From assembly GCF_001625195.1 (NCBI RefSeq), contig NC_054390.1, positions 2,442,027-2,506,026 on the forward strand: a stretch of DNA of 64,000 bases, written 5' to 3'. The stretch comes from Drechmeria coniospora (Eukaryota > Ascomycota > Sordariomycetes > Hypocreales > Ophiocordycipitaceae). This document shows positions 11,310 to 22,547 of this stretch, piece after piece. Made by a program: the position numbers and the translations under genes. Numbering within the stretch: the first letter of the stretch is position 1; each line of letters begins with the position of its first letter. The notes beneath the pieces were generated by a model that saw only the letters and a program-made list of their open reading frames with translations, was not told the DNA's origin and did not search any database.

Positions 11310-11999
11310 TCACAGGTCAGAATCGTCATCCTCCTCGTGAATGGTCTGGGAAAGCAACCCCGACGGCCGGCGGTGTCGAACCGGCGACGCATCCCAGTAC
11401 CAATCCGTCTCTAGGAAGGGCTGCGGCGCGCTGGAAAGATCGCGCGACGCCTTTTCGTCCGACTTGTCCGATGGCTGCTCGTCTCCGCCCTCGGCGTCAT
11501 CGTACATGCCCAGGTTGGTGGTGATGAGGGAGGAGGAGACGCCGACGACGAGTCCGCAGATGATTCCGATGGCGGCGGCGGTGCCGAACTATCAACGTGA
11601 GCTGTGGAAACGAATGGTTACGAGCCGTTGACTTGTCCCTACAAATGTATACAGTGGCTGCGGCGAGACAAGAGCGTGTCAGCTCCGATGCCGTCTCGAA
11701 AGCTGGTCCCCAAACCCGTCGACCAGACGAGGGCCGGGTGGACTCACCTCAAGACTTGCGACGAAGGAGAGAACGACGCGGACGCACGACCAGAGGTAGG
11801 ACGCAATGTAGATGGCAGGCGCGCAGAGAGCGAGGAAGAAGCTCGCAGCGTACGACAGCGGGATCCAGAGCAGCCTCAGGGGCAGGGCAATCAGGCGGCC
11901 CAGCCATGAAAGGTACCAGGACCAGCGGACGCTCCAGAGGCCCCGGGCGACGACGGCGACGGTGTCGAGGATGGCAGACGAGGTGCTGGGCTCTGACAT
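11310..11999 (-). CDS. Small multi-pass membrane protein, uncharacterised, with a probable microexon
   Basis: Proposed exons are 11999-11748 (84 aa), a 15-nt microexon 11657-11643 (PLYTF) and 11588-11310 (92 aa), for 181 aa. All junctions are phase 0. Donors GTGAGT and GTAGGG pair with acceptors CGCCGCAG and GTTGATAG. Without the microexon the protein stays in frame and is 176 aa. Two hydrophobic stretches sit near residues 37-82, and a Gly/Ala-rich segment (FFGTAAAIGIICGLVVGV) near 88-106 is probably another membrane span. The C-terminal tail is acidic and hydrophilic and ends TIHEEDDDSDL. I do not recognise the family beyond its look of a conserved fungal membrane protein; an ER or endomembrane location is only a guess. 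Confidence 0.75.
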
Positions 12000-13427
12000 G
12001 GCAGGCGAGCTTGGTTGGCGAGATGGCAGAGCTAGAGCATGGCGATGGATGGTGGTTGACAAGGGATGCGCATGGCAGGGCAGTACTGTGTGGACTACTT
12101 GGTCGTGAGTTTGTTGACCTCGGAGCTGTTGCCACTGGAGAGAGAGGGTCTTGAACACGAGGGAAGGCGGAGGAGAGCTATTATATAGCTGTGCTTACGA
12201 GACTAAGTTGGTCCGGAGTACCGAGTACAAGGAGGTGTAGCTGTACAGTGCTTGTACGGAGTATGTCGTCTTGGTATGCACTTGAACAACAAAGAAAGTA
12301 TACGTACTCCGTAATAAAGCACTGAATATGTACAGTACTGTACATGTAAGTACTCGTTCCTGACAGGCACTTGCTGCAAGGTGCTTCACTCTGGTATCGT
12401 ACTAACACTCCGTAGCTAACAAGGTAACTAACTGCCACCACAGCAAGTACATGTACGGAGCCTAAGTACAGTAAGTGGGAGGGAGGTACCTTGCGAGGTT
12501 GCACCGTACTTGAAAGTAACGTGCGTACTGTATCAACGCCTAATGAATCACTGCGTCGGGATGTTGGAGCAGCAGGCGGGCAGACTAGGTTCGGCCCAGC
12601 ATCAACATTAAACTCCCTGGAAAAGAGCGTTCGTGGATTACGGTGTGGACATGCACGTAAAGGTCAGCTCGTCCCGACATGGAATCCGCAAGGACGTCAG
12701 CGTTGCGAAACTAGAGCCGCACCAACACCCGCACTTCCGAACAGCCAGTTCTCCGCATCGACCAACCACTGGGCTCGTGGGCTGTTGGAGCCAAGTAGTA
12801 ACACCTGCGGCAGTAATAATACCAGCTAATTGTACTGGTACATTACTGGTACATCGGCACGTAAAACTTAGAGCCTACCACCTAGAACCTACCACCACCA
12901 GCGAGCACCTCAGTTCTGGCGTCTTGGTACGCCGCGCTCAGCGCTCTGCAGTGCGTGCACGCACCGACCATCACGCCAACCAACCCGGTCTAGGACGTTC
13001 GCCTGTCCATTGCTCCTCAGACAATCAATCAACAACCTCCCGGCGACCGATGAATCCATCGTCGCCCCCGTGCTGCGACAACTCCTCGGCCCTCCGCCAT
13101 CGCCGAATCCCCGTTCGCGCACCGCCCTCGTCCTTCTCGGCCGCCCGCTGAGGGTCCAGGCCTAGCGAGAGGGATCGTGGTTGGACCGGTTTCTGCCTCT
13201 CCTCCCGCCGCAGCCTCGCATTCAACTCGTCCGCCCGTCCATCCATCCATCCATCCATCCATCCACCCATCCATCCTCCGTACCTCCCGCGGCAGGTCAC
13301 GCGACCTCCTGCCGCCCACCTACCCGCCTCAGCTCCCCGTCCGTGTGACGGCCCGCATCTGCTCCCCTGCCCGCGGCAGCCGAGTAGGTCGCATCAAATC
13401 AAATCGTCACCCGGGCGCGTCGGGACC
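12000..13427. promoter_or_regulatory. Divergent intergenic region upstream of the membrane-protein and SNF1-beta genes
   Basis: The region is shared by two outward-reading genes. About 12195-12560 is GTAC/ACTCCGT-rich. 12560-13170 is unique with no convincing gene. 13170-13427 is C/T-rich and probably the SNF1-beta leader. It includes a perfect ATCC microsatellite followed by a variant CACC unit (see separate entry). Confidence 0.5.
13228..13275 (+). repeat. (ATCC)n microsatellite
   Basis: About ten copies of CATC/ATCC with one CACCC interruption lie about 150 nt upstream of the SNF1-beta ATG, inside the probable 5' UTR or core promoter. Length polymorphism among strains is likely. Confidence 0.85.
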
Positions 13428-15183
13428 ATGGGGAACAACCACTCATCGGCCTCCAAGTCGCCGGCGCCGGCTGCTGCTGGTGCAGGCGCTTCCCCGCAGA
13501 CGCATCAGACGCCGACGCAGACGACTTCGGCCGACAAAGTCAACCAGCAACAACATCAGCAGCAGCACAGTCAACACCAAGGCAGCCCGCATCACCACGA
13601 TTCCGCCCGCGGCAGCCAACGCAGGGACGGCCGCAACATCATCGCCGCCCACACGACGCACCGCTCGGCCGCGCCTCCGGAGGCGTCGCTGGCCCTCGCC
13701 CAGGGCTCGACCGTCGCCAACCGGCCGAGGAGCAGCCTGCCGGGCACCGCCGTTTCCTCCCTCAGCGGCTCTCCGCTCAGCAATCTCTCGTCCACGCCGG
13801 CGGCCGGGTCGAAAGCCATCCCCGCGCGGGACGAGCCCTCGAAACCGGTCGACGTGCCCGTCGAGCCGTCGCCCCTCCGCACCGCCCACCGCGAGCCGCC
13901 CCAGGCCGACGGCCATCTCGTCTCCAACAGCAGCATGACCGACATGTACCTCCGAGGGCCGCCGCGCCTGCCCCTACCCATCGACGAGGAAGTTCACACG
14001 CCGGGGTCCCCGATCCTGGCCCCCGACGAGGACCTGGGCGACGTCGAGCTCGGGGAGTGCTCCGACGGCTTGACAAGAAAGAGTTCCGCCGTGAGCCAGA
14101 ACACGCTGGACGAGGACGAGGACGAGGAGCTGCGGGTCGACAAAACGAGGCCCGTGGTCCCGACGAGGCTCGAATGGAATCGCGGCGGTGAAAAGGTCTA
14201 CGTCACCGGCACCATCTTCCAGTGGAACCGGAAGCAGAGGTTACATCCTGTGTACGTCCGATGCTACCGCTCCCCTTCCCCCCCCCCCTCCCTTCCACCC
14301 CCTCGCCCTCGCCCTCGCCCCGTCCCCCTGCCCGTCCCCGGACCTGGCCCTCATGGCAGAGACACACGCTCTCTTCATTCGGTTGCGGACATATGCCGTG
14401 CGCCCGTGGCGTCAGGTTCGACGGTGCCACAAGTCATCGGAGTGGTGGGCTCTGGGGGATTTCGAGCTCGTCGGACGACCGAATCGCTGACTTCCTCCTC
14501 GCAGCGAGGGCAAGCCGGGATGCTTCGCCGCGACGATCCACATACTGCCCGGAACGCACCATGTTCGCTTCCTCGTCGACGGGATCATGCAGACGTCGCA
14601 GGATCTGCCCACGACGGTCGACTTTGGCAACAATTTGGTCAATTACATCGAGGTCAGCCCGGACGATGTGCCTGCGGCCCAGAAGCGCCCGGCCCGGCCC
14701 GGCGGCGGGTCGGGGAGTGCTTCGCGAACCAGCTCGCAGGCAAAGGACCAGCCCAGGGCACCGAGGGGCAAGGCCGTCGACCCGCCGGAAAGCTACCACA
14801 GCGCGATCCCTCAGTACCTGGTCGACTTTGACCAGCCCGAGGAGTCTTTGGCGTACAGGAACGCCGTGTCGGCCATCGAGAAGCTGCCGACGCCGCCGAG
14901 CCTGCCGGGCTTCCTCGGCAAGCCGATCCTCAACGCGGCGACGCTCATGAAGGACGACAACAGCGTGCTCAACATGCCCAACCACACGGTGCTGAACCAT
15001 CTGGCGACGAGCAGCATCAAGAACAACGTCTTGGCCGTCTCGGCGACGACCAGATATCACAGCAAGGTGAGCCATCCTCCTGAACCGTGCCTGCGTCCCG
15101 GGCCGTCGCCAATCTAACGCGTCCTCCGGCGGCAGTACGTCACCACCATCATGTACAAGCCGACCTCGGCAGACGAGGGCTAA
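13428..15183 (+). CDS. SNF1/AMPK complex beta subunit (Sip2/Gal83 type)
   Basis: Three exons, 13428-14251, 14505-15066 and 15136-15183, encode 477 aa. The N-terminus MGNNHSSAS has Gly2 in an N-myristoylation context, as in AMPK-beta. Residues about 15-240 are low-complexity (Gln/His, Ser/Pro). The CBM48 glycogen-binding domain spans about 243-335 (RLEWNRGGEKVYVTGTIFQW, then PGCFAATIHILPGTHHVRF LVDG) and is split by intron 1. The C-terminal ASC domain begins near YHSAIPQYLVDFDQPE, includes PSLPGFLGKPILN and NHTVLNHLATSSIK, and ends TTIMYKPTSADEG. The subunit scaffolds the Snf1 kinase alpha and gamma chains and directs its location in glucose derepression. Intron 1 is 253 nt and C-rich. The 16-codon last exon closes the ASC domain. 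Confidence 0.94.
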
Positions 15184-15533
15184 AGGAGGCCCCGCCCACG
15201 TCTTGCCATGCGGCACTTTCGCTTCCGGCACACGAAAGATGCGCCTGCGCTTTTCGACCACTCGGTCATTCGATTTCTCTTGGCCCACCCTTCCCCCGTA
15301 GTGAGGGTGGAAATATTGTTAAGATTAGAACGACGGGAGGGGCCGCCGTGGGTACGGCAGGCACCTCCTCGTGCCTTCGCTTTCTCGGGTGCGTACAGGT
15401 AGAGCCGCCGGCGCGTCTTGCTCGACACGACCGAGTGATAGACGTGAACGGTACGGTACAGCGGGAAGGGAACTACAGGCAGGTCGACGGGGAGCGGGCG
15501 GTGACTTGGAAGATGGTATCGTGGGAGCCTTGC
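15184..15533. other. Gene-free convergent 3' flanks
   Basis: 350 nt lie between the stops of SNF1-beta (+) and Kae1 (-). No repeat or gene is visible; the antisense frame that extends through Kae1 from here is a shadow. Confidence 0.6.
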
Positions 15534-16613
15534 TCAGTCCCTCCAATTGACATAGACCTCGTCGGTCCTAAACCTCTGCGTGCACTGGCTCTCGGCCAGC
15601 TTGGTTCTGTACCCCATCTCGTAGGCCAGCAGTCCCGCGTGGGCGATCATGATGCCGTTGTCGATGCAGAACCTCTCGTCGGTGGCGTAGACGCTCCCGC
15701 CCCTCTCGCGCGCCATCTCGCCCATCATCTCCTGCAGCCTCTCGTTGCAGCCGACGCCGCCGACGATCAAGACCTGGCTGGTGCCCACGTGGGCCATGGC
15801 GCGCTCGGTGATCTCGACGAGCATGGCAAAGACGGTCTCCTGCAGGCTGAAGCAGAGGTCGGCCGCGGTGAAGTCGGCCTCGTCACCGGCGGCGCGCATC
15901 TGGGCGGCGAGGGCCTCGGCGCTCGCGAGGATGCCGCTGAAGGAGCAGTCCATGCCCTTGACGGCGTAGGGCAGGTCGAGGAGGCGGCGGCTCTGCTTGG
16001 CGAGCTGCTCGATGTTGTATCCGGGGGCGGGGTCGTTGCTGATGGCCAGGATGCGGGCGAAGCGGTCGAGGCAGTTGCCGACGGCGATGTCGAGCGTTTC
16101 GCCAAAGATGCGGTACCGTCGCTCGGCGTAGGCGATGACCTGCGAGTTGCCGCCGGAGACGTAGAGCACGACGGGGTTCTCGGCACCCGTGATCTGGCGG
16201 CCCATCTCGATGTGGCCGACGCAGTGGTTCACGCCGACGAGGGGTTTCCCCCAGAGCAGGCTGAGTACGCGGGCGGCGACGGCGACGCTGGACAGGGGCG
16301 CGCCCATGCCGGGCCCTTGGGTGAAGCAGATGCAATCAACGTCGCCGGGCGAGACGGCGGCGACGCGCAGGGCCTCCCGCGCGAGAGAGACAAAGTGCGA
16401 CCGGTGGTGCGCAGCCGTGTCCTTGGGGAGGAAGCCTGCACCTGGCGGGGGGACGAAGGTGTGCCGCAGGTTGGAGAGGATCGTCGTCGACGAGGCTGTG
16501 TGCTGCATGACGCCGATGCCGAGCTTGTTGGCGGAGCCCTCGAGGCCGATGGCGATGTAGGACTTCTTCGTCGGCGAGAAGGCCGAGGAGGGTGAGGCGC
16601 TCGTTGTCGTCAT
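15534..16613 (-). CDS. KAE1: KEOPS complex catalytic subunit, tRNA t6A37 threonylcarbamoyltransferase Kae1
   Basis: One exon encodes 359 aa. The first ATG is at 16613; the open frame extends seven codons further but only to a TTG. The protein has the Kae1/Qri7/TsaD fold: an ATP-binding start ([17 protein letters not shown]), the HxxxH metal motif in [10 protein letters not shown], the nucleotide loops [14 protein letters not shown] and [16 protein letters not shown], and C-terminal [19 protein letters not shown]. Sequence style and length match cytosolic/nuclear Kae1, not mitochondrial Qri7, since there is no presequence. The enzyme transfers threonylcarbamoyl to A37 of ANN-decoding tRNAs, working with Bud32, Cgi121 and Pcc1. 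It is intronless, unlike most neighbours. Confidence 0.95.
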   Translation of the reverse strand: MTTTSASPSSAFSPTKKSYIAIGLEGSANKLGIGVMQHTASSTTILSNLRHTFVPPPGAGFLPKDTAAHHRSHFVSLAREALRVAAVSPGDVDCICFTQGPGMGAPLSSVAVAARVLSLLWGKPLVGVNHCVGHIEMGRQITGAENPVVLYVSGGNSQVIAYAERRYRIFGETLDIAVGNCLDRFARILAISNDPAPGYNIEQLAKQSRRLLDLPYAVKGMDCSFSGILASAEALAAQMRAAGDEADFTAADLCFSLQETVFAMLVEITERAMAHVGTSQVLIVGGVGCNERLQEMMGEMARERGGSVYATDERFCIDNGIMIAHAGLLAYEMGYRTKLAESQCTQRFRTDEVYVNWRD

Positions 16614-18148
16614 GATGATGACGGCTCGGGACAAGGACGTTTCAGGAGAGATTTGGTAGCGAAATGGTCAACGAGGAGTGGTGCGAGATGGAGGGGGGGG
16701 TCGACCCCTATCGACGAGCAATCGGCTGCTATAGAAACAGCATGTGCATGCGTCCGAATGGCAAACCAGATGGAGGAAGAAATACGAAGCAGCCGAGGTA
16801 GATGGGACGCTTAAACAAATGGCCTTGTGCTTTCTGTTGTTGGCGTGCCTGCACTTACTGTCGAGCCAGATAATTGTCACGACGTCCAGCCGCCCGGGCA
16901 AAAAGTCACGATGGAGGGGCAGGCCAAATTGCACTCGCAGAGGGGCAGTCAAGTCTGTCTGCGAGGCCAAGCCATTGGTCGGCCACCAACCACCCAGCTC
17001 GCTGCAGTGGAGGCCACAGGCAACCATCAGGCACATGACGCCAGCCCGTCAATCGCCATCGAGCCAACCAGCAGAGGATATTGATTGGCAGTTGGAGGAC
17101 GTATCTTACCTAGTATTTATTAGTCCGCCGTGCTAGTAATTACCACTGCCTACGCAAAGCCTGTCATCTGCCAGGAGTCAGGTACCTGATGGGCGAGAAA
17201 TGCCAAAGAATGGAATAAGACCCCTGTGGGTCCCCAGTCTCCTCGCCGACAACTGCGGAGCTCCGCCTCTCCTCGAGTTTTGCCCATCCCACACTTCTTC
17301 TTAACTGCTCCCAGTTCCTGCGCTACTTATTAAACCCTCCACCGCCTCCCATTGGAACCTCTCGTTCCTTCATCCATCGTCATCGTCTGTGAGAGTCGGC
17401 ATGCGCAGTTGACATGACCAGGCTCCCGGGAAAGGCAATCCGAGTGGATATTCCCTGCACCATGGGTCCATGACATGCCTCCCTCCCCTCGCCCGACTCG
17501 GTCGGTTCTCAACCATCCTTGCGTCAGGCTGTGTCCCGTCCCGTTCAAGACGACGTTCGTCCTGCGAGTAAAAATCTTCTCTACGGCACACGACCAAGCT
17601 GTCCAGGCCCAGACGCAACGGGAAGCCGCCCTCATGAGCAAGTCTTACCTCATGCCGCGGTCCTGATTCGCCTTCACCGACGTTTCCCATCCAGCAGCCA
17701 ATGTCCTCTCCAGTCCTGCCCAACACCATGGCGGATGCCTTTCCTTCTGCGTCTCCACGGAACGGCAGCGCTCCTATCGGTACCCTCCACGTCCCAGCAT
17801 CGTCAACGGCAGATCGCTTACAGTTCAGTCACAGAGATGGGTGCCACAAATGACGCACATCAGATACGGTGCTGGCCGTGGCATTCGTTGCAACATTTAT
17901 ATTTTCTGCTGCCCTATAATCGCTGGTCCCGTCTAAGCCGCCAAAGACTGTTCAACTCCCAACTCCTTGCAATGCCACGTCCCATCATCCCGGCGCCCGG
18001 TATTCTTACATTCAACGCCCCGATAAGATAACTTCCTGAAGCTCTTTCCCGGACCCACTCGTCACATCGTTCGTCGCAGGAAACACGCAAAGAACTATGT
18101 ACAGTCGCTCAGAGAAATCATACAAGGCACACAGCTCGAGGCGTTCCC
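16614..18148. other. 1.5-kb region between Kae1 and EPL1 without a recognisable gene
   Basis: The Kae1 promoter should lie in the first few hundred bases. Around 17320-17400 a plus-strand TATTAAA is followed by C/T-rich DNA, a layout that looks like a promoter. Downstream frames (17475-17666; 17519-18031, 170 codons) have no domain, signal or biased codon use that I can support. A non-coding transcript or a short multi-exon gene is possible. The EPL1 3' UTR should occupy the right end. Confidence 0.5.
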
Positions 18149-20061
18149 TCACGACGTCGTCGCCTGGACCTGCGGAGGCTGTGCCACTGCCGCCGTCGCC
18201 GCCGGCATCTGTGGTGGCGGCAGAATTCTGTTTCCAGCTGGACCGGCATTCGCGGCATCCTGAGGCACCTGCGGCCGACCGGCTCGGAACATGTACTGGC
18301 CCAGAGGAATCGTCGCTCGAAACTTCAAGGCACGAGTGTCGAATGGATCGACCTCGTACACCGGCGGGTCGACCTCGTCATCGTCAGAGTCGTACTTCCA
18401 CCGGTCCGAGTAATCGGTCACCTCTCGCGGAGGAGTCGACAACCCCCGTCGGTCGATCCACAATCGATTCAGACGTCCGATGCGTCGCCGGAACGAAGGC
18501 TGATTCGTCGTCGCGTGGTCTCCGCCCAGGTCCCCGGCCTTGAAGTGGAATACGGGAGGATCCGGCCTGTCCACGGCCATGGCATCGACCGCGTCGTCGT
18601 CGACTTCCATGGACTCGGACGACGTCGACGCAGGCGGTGTCATGAGGTACTGCGTCATGGCCGGCCTGAACTTGAGCTCGGTGCCCTGTTCCTTGACAGG
18701 CGAGAGAGGATCTCGAGTGAGATCAATGTGGTTCTGGTTCCACCTCCGGTGGTTCTGCACTTTGCTCTCAATCTCCTCCCTCAGCTCCTTTTCCTTCTGC
18801 GTGAGCAGATCGGAAAGGAGGACCAGCTCTTGCTCGAGCGTCCGCCCGTCGGAGCGAACGGGCGGCCGCAGCTGCGTCCCTGCCGGCCGCTGTGCCGCTG
18901 CCGGCTCGGCGGGCTTGCGCTTCAGGGGCTTTTGCCGAATCAGCACCGAGCGGTTCAAGGGGACGCACCGGCTGTCACATACCTTTGCGTTGACGAGGTC
19001 ATCATCAGCATCCTTGATGCCCAAGCGGGTCTTGATCTGCTTCAGCCTGGCTCTCTCTTCGAAAAGCGCCCTGTCCAGCTGCAGCAGCTCTCGCTTCTGG
19101 ACCTCGCGCTCGTACGACAGCAGCACCACCTGGCGACCGTCTTCCAGCTCCCGGCGGAGACGTTTGAGAGTTTCGGCAATCTTGACGTCACGGCCACGCG
19201 TCTTCCTCGTTTGCCTTGCTTCTCGTCTCCTGAAGCAGACGAAGGGATCCGTGTCATCCGTTTCTTGGTGAATCTCAAACTTGAGACTCGGGTGCAGCGG
19301 CTTGTTGCCCAAGCCCTGCCGCCTCGTCCTCCAATACTCATAGATGGCTTTGGCGTGCTCGAGGATCGAGGCGGAACCGAGATGGTTCAGCCCGGGCACC
19401 ATGACGTCATACGGGACAACAGTGTTGTCGACGGAGGCGAAGGGTGTCTGCTCCGCCGCCGTGTCCTCGAAGACTTCCATCATGTACTCAAAATCATCCT
19501 CCGAGAGGGGACCACCGGTCGGAGATTTACCGTTGTACACCTTGAGGAACTCGTCATCCTCGACGGTGATGTCATACTGACAAGTGATGCACTCCTCTAC
19601 GGTCTGCGAGAAGCGGATGTAGGAGAAGGGTTGGTGAAAGGAGCTGGGATAGAGGTCATCATAGTTGATGTCGCTCTCCTGCGGAGGCGGCACCGGGATT
19701 TCCTGGTCATTGCTGGTGCCCGCATCCTTGAGGATGGTTTGAAGATGGTACTCCTGAAAAAAGACGTCGCAGTCAGCACGGGTGCTGGGGCCGCTCGCTG
19801 ATGGGTGGTGTGGTGAGATGCGGCTGAGATGAGATGCGACGATGCATGCCAAGCCATATCACGTGCATGGACACGTGATATCAGAACAGTCAGGAAGGGG
19901 CAGAGAGGACGCACATTTTCCTCGGCTTGCTCGACGCCGGTGGCGACTTGATTGTCGGTCGTGAGCGTCTCGTACTCCGAGGGGTCAATCTGGCCCTCGC
20001 GGAGGACCGGGAGGACGGTTTTGACACTGAGTTTCTTGACCCGGACTTTGCGGGACGACAT
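18149..20061 (-). CDS. EPL1: Enhancer of polycomb-like protein, NuA4 subunit EPL1
   Basis: Exons are 20061-19915 (49 aa), 19753-18983 and 18928-18149, giving 565 aa. Intron 1 is 161 nt and joins EQAEEN to EYHLQTIL, the expected continuity. Intron 2 is 54 nt (donor GTATGT at 18982, acceptor CAAAAG) and in frame; retaining it would add 18 residues (583 aa). The EPcA domain covers about residues 8-145 (RVKKLSVKTVLPVLREGQID, then DLYPSSFHQPFSYIRFSQT). Further conserved text includes HPSLKFEIHQETDDTDPFVCFRRREARQTRKTRGRD. Epl1 bridges the Esa1/Yng2/Eaf6 acetyltransferase module to NuA4 and acts in the nucleus on H4 and H2A. The C-terminus is Pro/Ala/Gln-rich. Confidence 0.94.
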
Positions 20062-21744
20062 GGTGCCAGGGTGGAGGAGGTGGGCGAGAAGCCAGCGGAA
20101 AACCCGCGAAAAAAAGCGATCAAGTCATAAATCGAGGTGTGCACGACGGCCTTTTGCCAAGAGCAAGATGCTAAAGGTGTTGTGGTGGCCTCTTTTTGAT
20201 GGTTGAAGTCTCGCGATCGATGAGGTGACGTTGAGGTTGTTTTGCCTCGCGAAGAGTTTTCACCGGGGTGCAAGCGTGGAAGATTGCAGCTGGCCGGAGG
20301 TTTGATGACTGCTGTGGTATGAACCCGAAGTCACTTGCCGCCGCGACTTGGGCGCATTGGTACATGGGCGCTCGGGCCCACCACCCCCTTCTCCCCCTCC
20401 TTTCAGGCGCCACCGCGCCCTAAAGGCCACCTGTAAGGAGTGCGAGTACGAGTGCAGCAGTCTGTACAGTGCTTACGACTAGCGAGGCAGCAGCGTAAGT
20501 ACTAATCGTATGTACAGTACATAGTACAAGTACATGTTCAACTACGCTTACCTACCCTGGACCCGTGCATGTGCTGCACACGTAATTGGTACATGTACGG
20601 AGTACGGAGTAGTATAGTTGTTCTTACGAGCACTCCGTACTCGTACTTGTACAGTACTCCGTACATGTGTACGGAATACAAGTACTTAATTGATAGTACC
20701 TTTGCAAGCCATACGAAGAACAGCCCAGCATTACTACTGTGGACACTGATTACAGGCGCGACCCGTATCTACTGTACATGTACATACAATACATGTATTA
20801 CTCCGTATAATACCGCGAGGAATGGTGGCACCCACGAGGCTCAGAGCGCGCATTAGCAGAGCCGAGGATTCTCCGGAGCCGCCGTGTTCGCCGCGCCACA
20901 AAGCATTGCCTCGTCATGCTCACAAACGCCACAACTACTCCGGCAGCACTGCGAGATAGATGCGCAAGATACGCCGCAAGCGTCCCAGCGTCGCGTCGCA
21001 CAGCCACACCAGCTCCAGCTCAGCGACATTGCTGGTGCTGATGATGTTCATGATGATCAGTGCGCAACGATTTCCCTGCATTTCGGGCTTCGACTCATGT
21101 TGTCTTGTAAAGTCGTCCACCATCGTTGGCTCCCACTATCCATTATTTCCAATCGCACATGGAGAACATATCAAACTAAGCTACGAGCAGGTAGTACATG
21201 TACAGAATGTTGTACAGTAAGTACTCCGTACATCCAAGTGCTACAGTAAGTAAGTAACACTTGGACAAGTTTTTAGGTACGTACTTACTTTTGTTCTCTC
21301 GCAAAATACTTGCACAAATGCATAGGTGTTCATGTAAGTACCTATACATACACTTAAGTGCGCCTAAGTACGAAGGCCGCCAGCGAGTACTTGTAGTAGT
21401 ACTTACAGGTATGACCCCGTGACCAGTGACCAGTCGCCTTTTTTTCGGGAAGTGGTTCGTGCGTATTTGGGGGGGAAGGGGGTGGGGGGGGGGTGGTTCT
21501 TCGTCAATGAAACAAACCCCTCCAAGCTTGCTTGACGGGCGAAGTCTAGGCCTTGCATCCAACCCACTGCCGACCCTACTGACAAGCAACCCCATCCGCT
21601 CAGCCTTATCACCATCTCTCAGTCGCATCGCCATCCTGCTGCCTTCTTCCCCCCCCCCCCCTGGGTCCTCTCCTAAACCTGTTTTCTGTTCAGGAGTTCT
21701 CATTGCTGAAGCTCGTCTTCCGGTGATCCACGCCACCGGCCACC
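20062..21744. promoter_or_regulatory. Divergent intergenic region between EPL1 and calcineurin B
   Basis: 1.7 kb contains both promoters. GTAC-rich islands occupy about 20440-20830 and 21180-21420, separated by unique DNA. From 21420 to 21744 there are G-rich and C/T-rich tracts (a GGGGGAAGGGGG-like stretch near 21470-21495, and a C10 tract near 21650) that probably form the calcineurin B core promoter and leader. No further gene is supported. Confidence 0.5.
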
Positions 21745-22547
21745 ATGGGCAACACAACCAGCGCCGTCCTGGACGATATTGTTCAGGGGTCCAACTGTGA
21801 GCTCTCCTGCCCTCGCGAGTAATCGAAACTGACTCGTCACCCTCGCAGTCGACAGAGATGAGGTCGACCGGTTACGAAAGCGGTTCATGAAGCTGGATAA
21901 AGTACGAACCCCTCCCCCCGCCCCCCGCCGAAAGGAGAAACGGAGACTTTCGGGTTCGATTTTGATTCCGCCGTACGTTGCTGACGCTGGCCTCAGGACA
22001 ATTCGGGCACGATCGAGCGCGACGAATTTTTGAGTCTGCCGCAAATCTCATCCAATCCGCTGGCGACTCGGTGCGCACGCTCTCGCTCCGTTCCGCCTCC
22101 ATTTCCTCCATTCCGCTGACGGTGGTGTTCGTGACGCAGGATGATCGCCATCTTCGACGAGGACGGTGGCGGCGACGTCGACTTCCAAGAGTTTGTCTCG
22201 GGTCTGAGCGCCTTCAGCAGTAAGGGAAACAAGGAGCAGAAGTTGCGGTTCGCCTTCAAGGTGTACGACATCGACCGCGACGGATACATAAGCAACGGCG
22301 AGCTCTTCATCGTGCTCAAGATGATGGTGGGGAGCAACCTCAAGGATCAGCAGCTGCAGCAGATCGTGGACAAAACCATCATGGAGGCAGACTTGGACAA
22401 GGATGGGAGGATCAGCTTCGAGGAGTTTACGAAGATGGTGGAGAATACGGACGTGAGCATGAGCATGACCCTAGGTGAGTCTCCTGGACGGCTGGTTCCA
22501 GAATGGCGTGGCATAGGATGCTAACGAAACATGCAGATCAGTTTTAG
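21745..22547 (+). CDS. CNB1: Calcineurin regulatory subunit B
   Basis: Five exons, 21745-21796, 21849-21901, 21997-22070, 22140-22474 and 22537-22547, encode 174 aa, the normal length. The last exon supplies only the final codons (DQF plus stop) after a CTAAC branch site. N-terminal [11 protein letters not shown] carries the myristoylated Gly2 typical of the family. Four EF-hand loops are intact: [12 protein letters not shown] (34-45), [12 protein letters not shown] (66-77), [12 protein letters not shown] (103-114) and [12 protein letters not shown] (144-155). The protein binds Ca2+ and activates the catalytic subunit CnaA, a Ca2+/calmodulin phosphatase that dephosphorylates Crz1. The catalytic subunit gene is not in the window. 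Confidence 0.97.

Noticed and set aside
11370..11400. tRNA-like GTTCGA box
   Set aside because: It lies inside the coding exon of the membrane-protein gene, and no A box or cloverleaf can be formed around it.
15087..16595. 502-codon plus-strand frame opposite Kae1
   Set aside because: Antisense of a firmly identified gene; composition is the complement of Kae1 codons.
16614..16634. Seven extra N-terminal codons of Kae1
   Set aside because: The extension starts with TTG, not ATG; the first ATG at 16613 gives a normal Kae1.
18515..19801. 428-codon plus-strand frame opposite EPL1
   Set aside because: Antisense shadow of EPL1.
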